Source: Pseudomonas sp. ANT_J12 (GTDB taxonomy: Bacteria; Pseudomonadota; Gammaproteobacteria; Pseudomonadales; Pseudomonadaceae). Taken from it: a stretch of 64,000 nucleotides of DNA. The notes under the pieces were generated by a model. That model saw only the letters and a list, made by a program, of their open reading frames with translations, was not told the DNA's origin and did no database searches. The DNA lies in NCBI RefSeq assembly GCF_008370045.1, contig NZ_VOBN01000004.1, positions 186,001 through 250,000 on the forward strand. The letters are read 5' to 3'. The translations under genes were made by a program, and so were the position numbers. Positions 35,354 to 43,800 of this stretch are shown here, in pieces; position 1 is the stretch's first letter, and the number at the start of each line of letters is the position of its first letter.

Positions 35354-36586
35354 CTAATACCCTGACAACAAATTGACAATATGCTGCTGGATCTCAGGTT
35401 CCAGCTTGGCAGCTTTGTCGATCATACTAGATCTAAACGCCGGATCAACATCAATTCCACCTTTTTTGTAACTCACCCACTCGCCGAAGGACTTAGCCCC
35501 TTTTGATGTGTTTGCTACCTCACTTAACCCTTGGAAGTTTTTTTCATAATTTAGAACTTTAATTTGATCAGTAAAGGTTAGCTTAGAGAAGCCATTCATC
35601 TCCGTTATGGTCTTCATTGGCACGATATGATCTGCGTGCAAAGATTTAGTCACTTGCAAACCTGGAAGAGCTGGATCCTTCATTGGAAGAACTACATCTT
35701 TGTTTACAGCTTTCCGTATTGCTGCGCTGGGAGTCTTAGCTCTTAGATCTTTATAAAGCTCAGGAGATACTTTATCAGTCTTCGCAGGTAAGATAGGTTT
35801 TTTAACAATCTTCACATTCCCAAGATTCGACCCCAACCCCTGAACCTTAACTTCATACCGCGCATCAAACCACTTCCCGCCTTTCGCCCCCAGCCCACCC
35901 CCAAGCAACGCACCACCAAACGCCATGAGCTTCTGGCCATTTGAACCTTGACCAAAAAGTTCACCACCAGCCCAGTTCCCCGCCAACCCACCCGCGATCC
36001 CACCGACAAGGCCTGCGATTACGATTACCGGGCTTGCCAACACAAAAGCACTGGCCAAACCGACGATAAGAACTGCTCGTTCTAACCACTCAGGAACTTC
36101 TGGATCAATTGCATCCGTAGTCTCAGTCCCGCCGCCAATAAAAACGTTCCCAGAACCAGCGCTGATCTTGCCGTCACATACGGTTCTATCTCCAACACGC
36201 GCAGCAGGCTGGCCATTGATATAAACAGAGTCGCTACCCTGCGCCAGAATTTGAGGAGCGGGGCCATGCTGGTCACACACGGCGGTATCTACGTGAGCTC
36301 TAGCGGCGGCTTTACTATTGATAAAGACATTTCCAGAGCCCGTCTTGATTTGTCCTGCACCATGCCTGGCAAATGAGAGGCTACCGAACAATTGCCCTAT
36401 TCCCGCACCGGTCGCGGCCCCGGCGCCGACCATCGCACACAGTGCGACTGCACCCAAGCCGCCTGTGCCGACAATGGCAATACCTACCAACACTGCACCA
36501 GCGCCAATCGCAAGCCCGGCTAACAGCCCACCTAACGCGCTCGAATGCTCAATCGGGTCGTCCAGGCGCGCCGCGGCTTCGCTCAT
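35354..36586 (-). CDS. prePAAR-PAAR effector with HNH-type tip (copy 1)
   Basis: A 410-residue type VI effector with the same first 260 residues as the 407-residue effector (prePAAR DPIEHSSALGG, membrane helices, PAAR domain). The tip is different: SLHADHIVPMKTITEMNGFSK, then NFQGLSEVANTSKGAKSFGEW, an HNH arrangement with the DHI motif and later Asn/Lys. Its ATG overlaps the eagR stop by 4 bp, so the two are translationally coupled; EagR should hold its membrane helices until loading onto VgrG. Confidence 0.88.
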   Translation of the reverse strand: MSEAAARLDDPIEHSSALGGLLAGLAIGAGAVLVGIAIVGTGGLGAVALCAMVGAGAATGAGIGQLFGSLSFARHGAGQIKTGSGNVFINSKAAARAHVDTAVCDQHGPAPQILAQGSDSVYINGQPAARVGDRTVCDGKISAGSGNVFIGGGTETTDAIDPEVPEWLERAVLIVGLASAFVLASPVIVIAGLVGGIAGGLAGNWAGGELFGQGSNGQKLMAFGGALLGGGLGAKGGKWFDARYEVKVQGLGSNLGNVKIVKKPILPAKTDKVSPELYKDLRAKTPSAAIRKAVNKDVVLPMKDPALPGLQVTKSLHADHIVPMKTITEMNGFSKLTFTDQIKVLNYEKNFQGLSEVANTSKGAKSFGEWVSYKKGGIDVDPAFRSSMIDKAAKLEPEIQQHIVNLLSGY

Positions 36587-36869
36587 GAAGGCAAAACCTC
36601 GTCGACGATCTCCTCCATGTCGATTTCAGGTGGGGAGCGCAACTCAAGCGTCTCAACCAATGCGTCAAACTGACGGCGCTCTTCGGAAGTCATGCCTTTC
36701 GGGTTGTTGCTGGTCCCCGTTATTTGCATGAGCAATGGCTGTTGATGTTCATCTTGATGCAAAAAAATCAATTGCAGCTGATGAACTGGTTGCCCCTGTT
36801 GCCTCCAGCGAAATTCGACACGCCGCGCATCTACGCCCGCGACCTTTACTGGTGTAACCGGTTCGATCC
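35807..36869 (-). repeat. 1.06-kb direct repeat, copy B
   Basis: Partner of 23393-24455. In this copy eagR is complete, so this is the more likely parent copy. Confidence 0.85.
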
Positions 36870-37176
36870 ATTCGACATGTGACAAGGACTTTTTCAGTTC
36901 ACCCAGTAATTGTTGGGCCATGGTCTCAAGATCGGAGCCTAATTCAACTTGTGAACGCCCAACCACCAAGGAGAAAGGGCTTGGCCCTATGTCCGTCAGA
37001 GTGAATACGTGAAAAGTTTTGTCTTTGAGATTGGTCGGTCGAACAAAACTCAACTCATTGGTATGAAAACGCTCAGGAGGCGGTGGCACCGCATCAGCAA
37101 TCTCCTGCTCGACACGCGCTTGCTCTTGCTCTCGAATACGCCGTTCAGAAAGGCGGTCGTAAATATTCCGGCGCAT
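36583..37176 (-). CDS. eagR: EagR-type (DUF1795/DcrB-like) effector chaperone
   Basis: A 197-residue cytosolic protein. After a charged leader (YDRLSERRIREQEQ) the DcrB-like domain starts at ERFHTNELSFVRPTNLKDKTFHVFTL and ends with MTSEERRQFDALVETLEL. This family binds the N-terminal membrane helices of prePAAR effectors and delivers them to VgrG. It lies between vgrG (27 bp) and the PAAR effector (4-bp overlap), the usual order. A truncated copy is at 24169. Confidence 0.88.
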   Translation of the reverse strand: MRRNIYDRLSERRIREQEQARVEQEIADAVPPPPERFHTNELSFVRPTNLKDKTFHVFTLTDIGPSPFSLVVGRSQVELGSDLETMAQQLLGELKKSLSHVEWIEPVTPVKVAGVDARRVEFRWRQQGQPVHQLQLIFLHQDEHQQPLLMQITGTSNNPKGMTSEERRQFDALVETLELRSPPEIDMEEIVDEVLPS

Positions 37177-37203
37177 ACGGGAATTCCTTGTCCGTCGGAC
37201 TAA

Positions 37204-39036
37204 TTAGTTAAGGTTGATTTTCGTGCTGCCAACAACGTCGATGTTCACGCCAGATAGCGTGATGGTGCCATCCGCTTTCATGACCAATTTGCTGGCACCC
37301 ACTTCAAGCGTGATTGATGTCGCTGCCTTGATCTTCACTTCGCCGCTATCAACGGTGACGTAATAGGACCCTTCCTTAACCGCGATACTGGTTTCAAGCT
37401 TGATCGTCTCGGTGTGTTTCCCGTCGACTTTGATTTCGCGATTGCCACCGACCGTGTGGCTTTCGTCAGCCTCAATCTCGGTATCCAGGTTACGTTCGGC
37501 GTGAAGGCTAACTTGCTCGGCACCTGTCTTGTCTTCAAAGCGGAAAAAGTTAGCATTGGCGCCCTTCCCGTTAACCGACCGCGTCAAAAACCCGCTCTGC
37601 GTCTTGTTCGCCGGCAGTGACCACGGCGGTGTGTTCTGGCTGTTATAGAGGCTGCCCATGATCAACGGACGATCAGGGTTGCCGTCCAGAAAGACCACGA
37701 CGACTTCATCGCCGACCCGCGGAATCAGAATGCTGCCGAAGCCGCCGCTGGCTCCGGATTGGGCCACGCGGACCCAGCACGAACTCTTGTCGTTGTGCTC
37801 GCCTTTGCGGTCCCAGTGGAATTGCACTTTCACGCGGCCGAGTTCGTCGGTGAAGATTTCCTCGCCCGGCGGGCCGACAACGATGGCGGTTTGCGGACCG
37901 GAAATGGTCGGGCGCGGTGTGGTCAGTTGGGGGCGGAACACGATCTTTTTGCGCACGCAGGAGAAGGTGTTGTAGTAACTCGCCGGGTACCCGTTGAGGT
38001 AGTTGTTGTGGCCTTCGCTTTCGACGCTCATCAGCAGAAACTGGCGATCGTCGGCCGAGCCTTGATCGTGGTCGTAATGCTGCAGCAGTTCGAAGGTGTA
38101 GCCGGGTTTCATCGCGCGGCAGTTACTCGCGCCTTGAAAGCTTTTGCCTTTCAGCTCCAGCGCTTCAACGCGCAACCGGACCAGCGTCTCACCTTCGTCG
38201 TACGTGCCGTGGGTGTACTGGCCGGGGAAATCGTAGATCTCGAAATCTTCGACATCGCCCTGCTTGTTCAGGCTCTTCATGGTGACCGGCAGGCGATTGG
38301 TTGGCTGGCGGTAATCGAAGGTCTGGACAGCGATCTTTCCGGACTGCAATTGGCGATTGCCGCTCCATTGGGTAATGGAGTCGGCAGTCTCGGTGACCGA
38401 AGCGGTGTGATAGCGAATCTGTGGCTGCTCAGGCAACGGCACCAGCGTGGTGGAGTCGTCGCAGATGATCATGACGTGGCCTTCGGCAGTGTGCTCGAAG
38501 TAGTAGAACATCCCCTCTTCTTCCAGCAGGCGCTGGACAAAGTTGAAATCGGTTTCGCGGTATTGGGTGATGTAGGTGTACTTTTTGAGCGGCTTGCTCA
38601 GGCGGAATTCATGCCGGGAAAACGCAGTGCATAAGGCGAACACCTGAGTCACTACGTCTTCGACGGTGCAGCCCTGGAAGATGCGGGTGTCGAAACGGTT
38701 TTTCAGCATCGAGAACCAGGGGTTCAGCGTCGCGGTGTAGCGGGCCATGCCGCCGTCACTGCCGATACTGGCGAAGCGTGTCAGGTAACCCGACAGATAC
38801 CGTGGGCCCGCCTCGGCCAGCTCGATCTCCAGCACCACGTGCTGGCCCATCATCGACTTGAGCTCAACCTCCGAATCCTGGCACACCAGCAGCAATTCGA
38901 AGTTATAGGCACGTGACAGACCTTCAGTTCCCTTGAAGGACTCAAGCAATAATTGCTGGTCGGGATTGGCAAGGTTCGTGAATTTGAACAGGCGCCGATT
39001 CTGCGGCGAAAGCATCGCGGCAAGGTCCATCAACAT
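37204..39036 (-). CDS. vgrG: VgrG spike protein
   Basis: A 610-residue VgrG (TssI). The gp27-like part starts RLFKFTNLANPDQQLLLESFKGTEGLSRAYNFELLL; the gp5-like part has GPPGEEIFTDELGRVKVQFHWDR and SCWVRVAQSGASGGFGSILIPRVGDEVVV. A beta-helix of repeated short strands ends SKLVMKADGTITLSGVNI. There is no extra C-terminal effector domain. A clear AAGGAGAT ribosome site precedes the ATG at 39036. First gene of the minus-strand effector operon. Confidence 0.95.
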   Translation of the reverse strand: MLMDLAAMLSPQNRRLFKFTNLANPDQQLLLESFKGTEGLSRAYNFELLLVCQDSEVELKSMMGQHVVLEIELAEAGPRYLSGYLTRFASIGSDGGMARYTATLNPWFSMLKNRFDTRIFQGCTVEDVVTQVFALCTAFSRHEFRLSKPLKKYTYITQYRETDFNFVQRLLEEEGMFYYFEHTAEGHVMIICDDSTTLVPLPEQPQIRYHTASVTETADSITQWSGNRQLQSGKIAVQTFDYRQPTNRLPVTMKSLNKQGDVEDFEIYDFPGQYTHGTYDEGETLVRLRVEALELKGKSFQGASNCRAMKPGYTFELLQHYDHDQGSADDRQFLLMSVESEGHNNYLNGYPASYYNTFSCVRKKIVFRPQLTTPRPTISGPQTAIVVGPPGEEIFTDELGRVKVQFHWDRKGEHNDKSSCWVRVAQSGASGGFGSILIPRVGDEVVVVFLDGNPDRPLIMGSLYNSQNTPPWSLPANKTQSGFLTRSVNGKGANANFFRFEDKTGAEQVSLHAERNLDTEIEADESHTVGGNREIKVDGKHTETIKLETSIAVKEGSYYVTVDSGEVKIKAATSITLEVGASKLVMKADGTITLSGVNIDVVGSTKINLN

Positions 39037-39738
39037 GTGTATCTCCTTGAAAGCAGTGGAGAACGCTACCGTCCTCGCCAGCCACTGCGCATAACGAATC
39101 TGACAAGAGGGTCAAAACCCGATTGCAACATCATGGATCAGGGAAACAACCCGCCGCCTTGTGAGATGGCAGACCTAAATACCCGAAACTTTGTATGAAA
39201 CTGCCTACAAGCTTTTACCCGTCATACTTTTGAGACCGTAGAAGATTTCTGAAAACGGGATTCAAAGTCTGGTACTGCGACCGTGGCGCAGTGCGAAAGT
39301 GCCACTAACCACGCAAAATTGAGAGAACGGTCACAGTCTGAGCAGCATAACGGCGCTTCGAAAGCAGCAAAGGAAACACCTTCGCCCTGCACCGTGTCAA
39401 CCCGGAACCGGCCTTGCACAGCGATCTCCAGACGCGAACTCGTCCATCAGGAAAGTTTGAAAAATATTTATGAGCCCATTCAGCACCGTAGAAACGCCGA
39501 TATATCAACGAGGAACGAGAATTAGGTGCTATTAAAAAGCGACTAGTGCCTCATTGACATCATTGCCGGGTGTAACGTGAATAATAAAAATGGGATCCAC
39601 ATTGAATTTTATTACCCGTAGTGCGGTCTAGACTGCGGCTAATGGCCAGTATCGCGGCTCACGCATAAGAGTCGAATATCCGACACTTAAAACGTAGCGA
39701 CAGGGAAGCTTCTTCCACCCAAGGGCAGTGATGTGTAA
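39037..39738. other. 700-bp divergent intergenic region between the two effector loci
   Basis: No gene with support. It must hold the promoters of vgrG (leftward) and of the DUF6861 effector gene (rightward). I looked for a sigma-54 site and found none with correct GG/GC spacing. The sequence is AT-richer around 39520-39620. Confidence 0.5.
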
Positions 39739-41148
39739 ATGGATCTTTTAGCGAATGTGCCCAACTGGGCCGACGTCGAACGAAATCTCGATCAGAAATT
39801 CAGCGAACTGAACCAGGGCGTCAATGAGGGCTTGCAAAGCGCTCACGACAACTGGAACGGTTTCACCCGACGCGTCGGCAACGGCGCGAGCCAAGCCTAT
39901 GGCTACATGGGCGGGCACCGGATCGATGCGGTGACTCGCGCCATGACGCTCTCCTACCCGATCATCCAGATGGACCTCAAGCGCAAGTGGGCCTCGATCG
40001 AAATCGAGCAGATCCTCCCTGTGCTGCTGCAGCTGGTCAAAGAAGTCTCAATGATTCTGGGCGGTAGCGTTGCGGTCGGCACCATCGCCGGGGGCGCAGC
40101 GGGTGCCTTCGCATTTGGCGTCGGGGCTGGCCCTGGAGCCATAGTGGGCGGGGGAATTGGTTTACAAGTCGGTAACCTGATTCTTATGGGCCTGGGTTTG
40201 TCTGCCATCGCCGAATATTTTTACCAAGGCCTACCCGCCTGCCTATCTACATTGCAAGAAGGTATCGCCACGGCCTGGCACTCGGAAGAAGGCGTCAAAC
40301 CTGCCGGCCTGGACCCTACTGGTGGTTCTGCCGCATTGGTGCAGGAACGTATCGAACGAGCGGCGCGACAACTGGCTCGCGGGCAAGAGCAATTGGTATT
40401 GCTGCTGCTCACTGCCATCGTCACCTACCTGACACGCGGCCAGGTGAAAGCCGGTGTCGTGGGCAGCATGGAAAGCATCGCGACGCGCAGCGCGAAGCTT
40501 CAGGCCGAGATATCGAACAAGCAATTGGCTGGGTGGCTCGCCAGGAATGAGCAGAAGTTGCTGGCGGAGCCGGCGTTAAGGGTGAATGAGCCGGTGCGGT
40601 TGACGAGACAGGAGCCCCCTCCGGCGCGCGAACGTTCTGACAGGCGGCCGGTAGACATTAATCCTCCTATGTTCAAACCTGGCTTCACTGCGGGTGATAT
40701 TCTCGCAATACCAAAAGGCTCGAGGCCGGATCCGACGACATATCTAAATCCCGATTATATCGCTCAGCACCTTGCACAATTTCAGAAAGGCGCTTCACGT
40801 CTGATGCCAAAATCTAACTTTGAAAAATATGGAATAGCTCAAAAAGATGGTACTTCATTCATCATGGCCAACCATGAAGTAGACGAAATTTTGGCTAAGG
40901 CCGCTGGCGACAAAGGAGCCATGGAAAAGGCACTCGGTCTTCCAGAAGGCTTTTTGGAGAGAGAGACACTTGTGCGTATTGATATTCCTTCTCCTGACAA
41001 ACTAGGGCTGCGCATCCCATCTGGCAATGAAGCGGGCGCCAACCAGTTTTGGCTTCCGGGCGGAAAATTGCCAGATGGTAACCTTGAAGCAGTAATTGAC
41101 GCCGGGAAGATCTCCTCGGAGCTATTTAAGACAACTCCTTTAAAGTAG
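39739..41148 (+). CDS. DUF6861-type polymorphic effector
   Basis: A 469-residue protein. Residues 1-270 resemble the DUF6861 region of pseudomonad type VI effectors: a helical start (WADVERNLDQKFSELNQGVNEG), a glycine-rich membrane stretch (GGSVAVGTIAGGAAGAFAFG, about 108-165) and a second hydrophobic helix (LVLLLLTAIVTYL). From about residue 305 a different C-terminal domain follows (IPKGSRPDPTTYLNPDYIAQ ... LRIPSGNEAGANQFWLPGGKLPDG). Its GNEAGAN-W-PGG pattern recurs in polymorphic toxin tips, but I cannot name the activity. Followed by an immunity-like gene 8 bp downstream. Confidence 0.75.
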   Translation: MDLLANVPNWADVERNLDQKFSELNQGVNEGLQSAHDNWNGFTRRVGNGASQAYGYMGGHRIDAVTRAMTLSYPIIQMDLKRKWASIEIEQILPVLLQLVKEVSMILGGSVAVGTIAGGAAGAFAFGVGAGPGAIVGGGIGLQVGNLILMGLGLSAIAEYFYQGLPACLSTLQEGIATAWHSEEGVKPAGLDPTGGSAALVQERIERAARQLARGQEQLVLLLLTAIVTYLTRGQVKAGVVGSMESIATRSAKLQAEISNKQLAGWLARNEQKLLAEPALRVNEPVRLTRQEPPPARERSDRRPVDINPPMFKPGFTAGDILAIPKGSRPDPTTYLNPDYIAQHLAQFQKGASRLMPKSNFEKYGIAQKDGTSFIMANHEVDEILAKAAGDKGAMEKALGLPEGFLERETLVRIDIPSPDKLGLRIPSGNEAGANQFWLPGGKLPDGNLEAVIDAGKISSELFKTTPLK

Positions 41149-41156
41149 AGAACACG

Positions 41157-41420
41157 ATGAAATTTCAAGACATTTATGTAAATCGCGAGGAACTTTTTTC
41201 GATAGGAATCGAGGAAACCTCCGGGAGGTTCTACGTTTCATTTCCAGTTAGCAACGGCATGGTTGACTATGAGGAATATTACGAAATAGATCGCGCAAGC
41301 TTCGAACTTTTTCAAAAAGACATTGATGCCGCAGTGGAATTCGTTATGAAATGCCGTCGTAGAGAACTGGACGAGTTGCTAATTGAGAAGCCTGGAACTA
41401 ACAGAGGCTCGGCTATCTAA
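41157..41420 (+). CDS. Predicted immunity protein of the DUF6861 effector
   Basis: An 87-residue acidic protein (MKFQDIYVNREELFSIGIEE...), 8 bp after the effector stop. Strand-rich first half (GRFYVSFPVSNGMVDYEEYYEI) and helical second half. Family not recognised; role inferred from position. Confidence 0.65.
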   Translation: MKFQDIYVNREELFSIGIEETSGRFYVSFPVSNGMVDYEEYYEIDRASFELFQKDIDAAVEFVMKCRRRELDELLIEKPGTNRGSAI

Positions 41421-41438
41421 GACAACCCGGAGTTGTCC

Positions 41439-41631
41439 CTGGGGCCGGTATCGGCTGCAAGTCGGAAATCTGATTCTCATGGACCTGGGCTTGTCCGCCA
41501 TTGCCAATTACCAAGGGCTACTCGCCTGCCTGTCTACATTTCAGGAAGACATGGCCACAGCCTGGCACTCGGAGGAAGGAATCAAACTTTCTGGCCTGAA
41601 GGGCCAGGGTAAAAGGAAGGCTTTAAGCTAA
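41439..41631 (+). pseudogene. Fragment of the DUF6861 effector core
   Basis: Reads GRYRLQVGNLILMDLGLSAIANYQGLLACLSTFQEDMATAWHSEEGIK, closely matching GIGLQVGNLILMGLGLSAIAEYFYQGLPACLSTLQEGIATAWHSEEGVK of the intact effector, with a short deletion. It lies directly before the Tsi6-like gene, so a second effector once stood here and its toxin end is lost. Confidence 0.85.
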
Positions 41632-41644
41632 TCAGTTCAGGTGA

Positions 41645-41944
41645 ATGATGAAACCTTCGACCCCACTCGAATACGTCGACAAAGCCCTTGCGATCACCAT
41701 CGATCGACGTGATGGCTGCCCACAGCTTCCTGTATATACGTCGCTGATAAACCAGCTTATGTACGTTAGGTCGGTATTTGATGGAACCGAACAGGACAAG
41801 TCCAGACTGCACGATCTGACACTGGGATTTATCGGTGCAAAAGAGTTCGAAGACACCGATGCCGAACTGGCAAGGGCGCTGATGGATGTCTACTACATAG
41901 CTGAGCAATCGGCAAATGGGCTAAAAATAGTATTACCGAAATGA
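41645..41944 (+). CDS. Tsi6-like immunity protein (orphan)
   Basis: A 99-residue helical protein. TPLEYVDKALAITIDRRDG, QLMYVRSVFDG, LHDLTLGFIGAKEFEDTDAELARALMDVYYIAE follow closely the order and motifs I remember for P. aeruginosa Tsi6, the antidote of the NAD(P)-degrading effector Tse6. Here no Tse6-type toxin precedes it, only an effector-core fragment, so it is probably an orphan that protects against neighbours. Start is the ATG at 41645 or 41648. Confidence 0.8.
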   Translation: MMKPSTPLEYVDKALAITIDRRDGCPQLPVYTSLINQLMYVRSVFDGTEQDKSRLHDLTLGFIGAKEFEDTDAELARALMDVYYIAEQSANGLKIVLPK

Positions 41945-42014
41945 CTGGAGGCGAATCGCCAACCCTGTGCTGGCTCAAGGCACAGTTGGGCGATTGGTTC
42001 AGCAAGCAGATAAA

Positions 42015-42329
42015 ATGAAAACTAATATTAATGAACTGAAAATAGCCGCACGCCTATTACGTGAAAAGCTCGAATCCTTTAAAGACAAAAATCAAACAGT
42101 GGCAATGCTATACAGTCAACTAGATTCACTACTATCAGCAGCTGAACGAGGCGCCTTATCGGAGAATATTGAACCCAGAGAAATCCCTGGCCACCGACTG
42201 TTCGATGAAACCAATCTCAGGGACTATAGCGACCTCAAAAGCGCTTACACCAACTTCTATATTGAATTAATAGGTGGCCGAGATTGGGGCGCCTATAAAC
42301 TCATCAAAGAAAAAATCAGTAAAACATGA
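42015..42329 (+). CDS. Predicted immunity protein, IPGHR family copy 1
   Basis: A 104-residue helical protein starting MKTNINELKIAARLLREKLE. It is homologous to the protein at 42980-43294: shared LLSAAERG, EPREIPGHR, LFDETNLRDYSDL and AYTNFYIELI. A longer in-frame start (41967) gives sequence not present in the paralogue. It has no intact toxin upstream. Family unknown. Confidence 0.7.
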   Translation: MKTNINELKIAARLLREKLESFKDKNQTVAMLYSQLDSLLSAAERGALSENIEPREIPGHRLFDETNLRDYSDLKSAYTNFYIELIGGRDWGAYKLIKEKISKT

Positions 42330-42443
42330 AGCAAAGTCGAGTACTCTTTGGGCGAAAAGAAAAATCATGACAAACTCACATTGCATAACACTGCTGATTG
42401 AGCTCAAAGAAATTTTTCACAAAGAACGCTGTAGAAATTTTGA
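42291..42443 (+). repeat. About 150-bp direct repeat, copy 1
   Basis: From GCCTATAAACTC to the TAGAAATTTTGA segment; the second copy is at 43358-43508 with a few differences and small indels. It spans the end of one immunity gene and the start of another. Confidence 0.85.
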
Positions 42444-42531
42444 ATTGCTGAAATCACCTTGGCGCCGGGTGACTGCAACAGTTGACGTTATTATGAGTAT
42501 AAAATTTTCCAACCTCCCATCAAAGGAATAG
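42367..42531 (+). pseudogene. Truncated copy of the immunity gene at 43432
   Basis: First 25 codons (MTNSHCITLLIELKEIFHKE...) are identical in protein to the gene at 43432, then the sequence diverges (FELLKSPWRRV...). The truncation point is the end of the direct repeat. Confidence 0.8.
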
Positions 42532-42970
42532 ATCGAAGTGCACAAACGATTACGCACTTCTAAAAGCTCAATGCCTCTTCTGTTTTTCAGGCTGGGCGCT
42601 CTGGCTTCGTACTGTTAGCAATCAAGATCGGTTCGTTTTCGATGTATTAGCTCTTAAAATCGTACCTGTGGGTGAAAAAGGCATTTCCGACTACTCACCA
42701 TTTTTCACTACCATGGAAGAATTGAAGGCGGCAGCCAAGTCCGATAAATCTCTAGCAGATGCCCTCGGCTTGCCGGTCATTAGTGAAAATTCCAGATATT
42801 CTATTTTTGAAGTTAAGCCACTTGAGCCTACTGAGGTTTTCGTTAGCAAGGTCGCGCCAACGGTAGAATTCGGGGGTAGAATCACGAGAACAGGAGAGAC
42901 GGCTCAGTATCTAGTGCCTAATCGGCAAGAGCGGTCTGCAGTAAAGCTCATTGGCGAAATCGCAAACTAG
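42503..42970 (+). pseudogene. Toxin tip without N-terminal domain
   Basis: An open frame begins after a stop at 42500-42502 and has no good start until the GTG at 42668 (100-residue product). It reads TNDYALLKAQ ... LRTVSNQDRF ... GISDYSPFFTTMEELKAAAK ... YSIFEVKPLEPTEVFVSKVAP ... GGRITRTGETAQYLVPNRQ. The ordered, compact sequence directly before an immunity-like gene suggests the C-terminal part of an effector whose delivery part is lost. Activity unknown. Confidence 0.6.
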
Positions 42971-42979
42971 GAATTAGCA

Positions 42980-43294
42980 ATGGATATTCTAGCGTTAAAA
43001 CAGACCGCAATGGAATTGCGAAAACAACTTGATTCGTATAAAGAAAAAGAACCGGCAGCGCTGACTTTGTACGAACAAATGGAATGTTTGATATCCGCAG
43101 CTGAGCGCGGTGAAATCAACACCCAAGTTGAAGCAAGGGATATACCAGGCCATCGCATCATGGATGAGTCAAACCTTCGGAAGTATCGGGAGCTTTCGGA
43201 TGCTTACAGCAACTTTTATGTTGAACTTATCGACGGCCGCGGCTCGGGCACGCTTAAAATGATAGAAGAAATCATGAAGAAAGTCAGACCGTAA
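42980..43294 (+). CDS. Predicted immunity protein, IPGHR family copy 2
   Basis: A 104-residue paralogue of the protein at 42015 (LISAAERGE, EARDIPGHRIMDESNLRKYREL, AYSNFYVELIDGRG). It lies 9 bp after the toxin-tip remnant, with a GGAATTAGCA start region. The two paralogues differ enough to have different partners. The C-terminal end of a third paralogue (WEAYKLFKEKM...) survives at about 43355-43435. Confidence 0.7.
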   Translation: MDILALKQTAMELRKQLDSYKEKEPAALTLYEQMECLISAAERGEINTQVEARDIPGHRIMDESNLRKYRELSDAYSNFYVELIDGRGSGTLKMIEEIMKKVRP

Positions 43295-43357
43295 ATAGCT
43301 GGCCTTGCAAAATGATCGGCAATCAGGAAGTGCGTATTCAGGTAGACGGCATGGGAA

Positions 43358-43508
43358 GCCTATAAACTCTTCAAAGAAAAAATGAGTACACATGAAGTGA
43401 AGTCAGCACTCTTTGGGCGAATAAAAAAATCATGACAAACTCACATTGCATAACACTGCTGATTGAGCTCAAAGAAATCTTTCACAAAGAACGCTGTAGA
43501 AATTTTGA
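43358..43508 (+). repeat. About 150-bp direct repeat, copy 2
   Basis: Partner of 42291-42443; it ends inside the intact immunity gene at 43432. The roughly 1.07-kb spacing equals one tip/immunity module. Confidence 0.85.
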
Positions 43509-43728
43509 TTCTGGTATATATGCAATAATTCGAATTCTTTCTGAAGATCCTTTGTCGGACAGTAACGAGTGGAGCGAAGCAACATCCATATATAGAACAA
43601 TGGCAGGAACCAAAGCAGGATTTTCTGACGTCTATATTGATAGAGATACCGTTGAGCAACGAGTCGCAGATAACGCACGGCTGGACACAATTCGAAAGGT
43701 GTTATGGGACACGTTTGATCGAAGCTAA
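43432..43728 (+). CDS. Predicted immunity protein (98 aa)
   Basis: A 98-residue protein: MTNSHCITLLIELKEIFHKE, then RILSEDPLSDSNEWSEATSIYRTMAGTKAGFSDVYIDRD. No signal peptide; family not named with confidence. A truncated sister gene lies 1.07 kb upstream. It sits among other immunity-like genes on the same strand. Confidence 0.65.
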   Translation: MTNSHCITLLIELKEIFHKERCRNFDSGIYAIIRILSEDPLSDSNEWSEATSIYRTMAGTKAGFSDVYIDRDTVEQRVADNARLDTIRKVLWDTFDRS

Positions 43729-43800
43729 ATTCCTCATGACCACGCCCAAGTTGCCCAGAATGAAAGTATCTTTGAGAGCACACCAAACGGGAGAGAGCCC

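Noticed and set aside
18484..37176. CRISPR array or simple tandem repeat
   Set aside because: The repetition is long coding YD repeats and copied rhs segments, not short regularly spaced direct repeats with unique spacers.
39037..39738. Sigma-54 promoter near 39283 (TGGCGCAG...GTGCC)
   Set aside because: The GG and GC elements are 16 bases apart instead of 12, so it does not fit a -24/-12 promoter.
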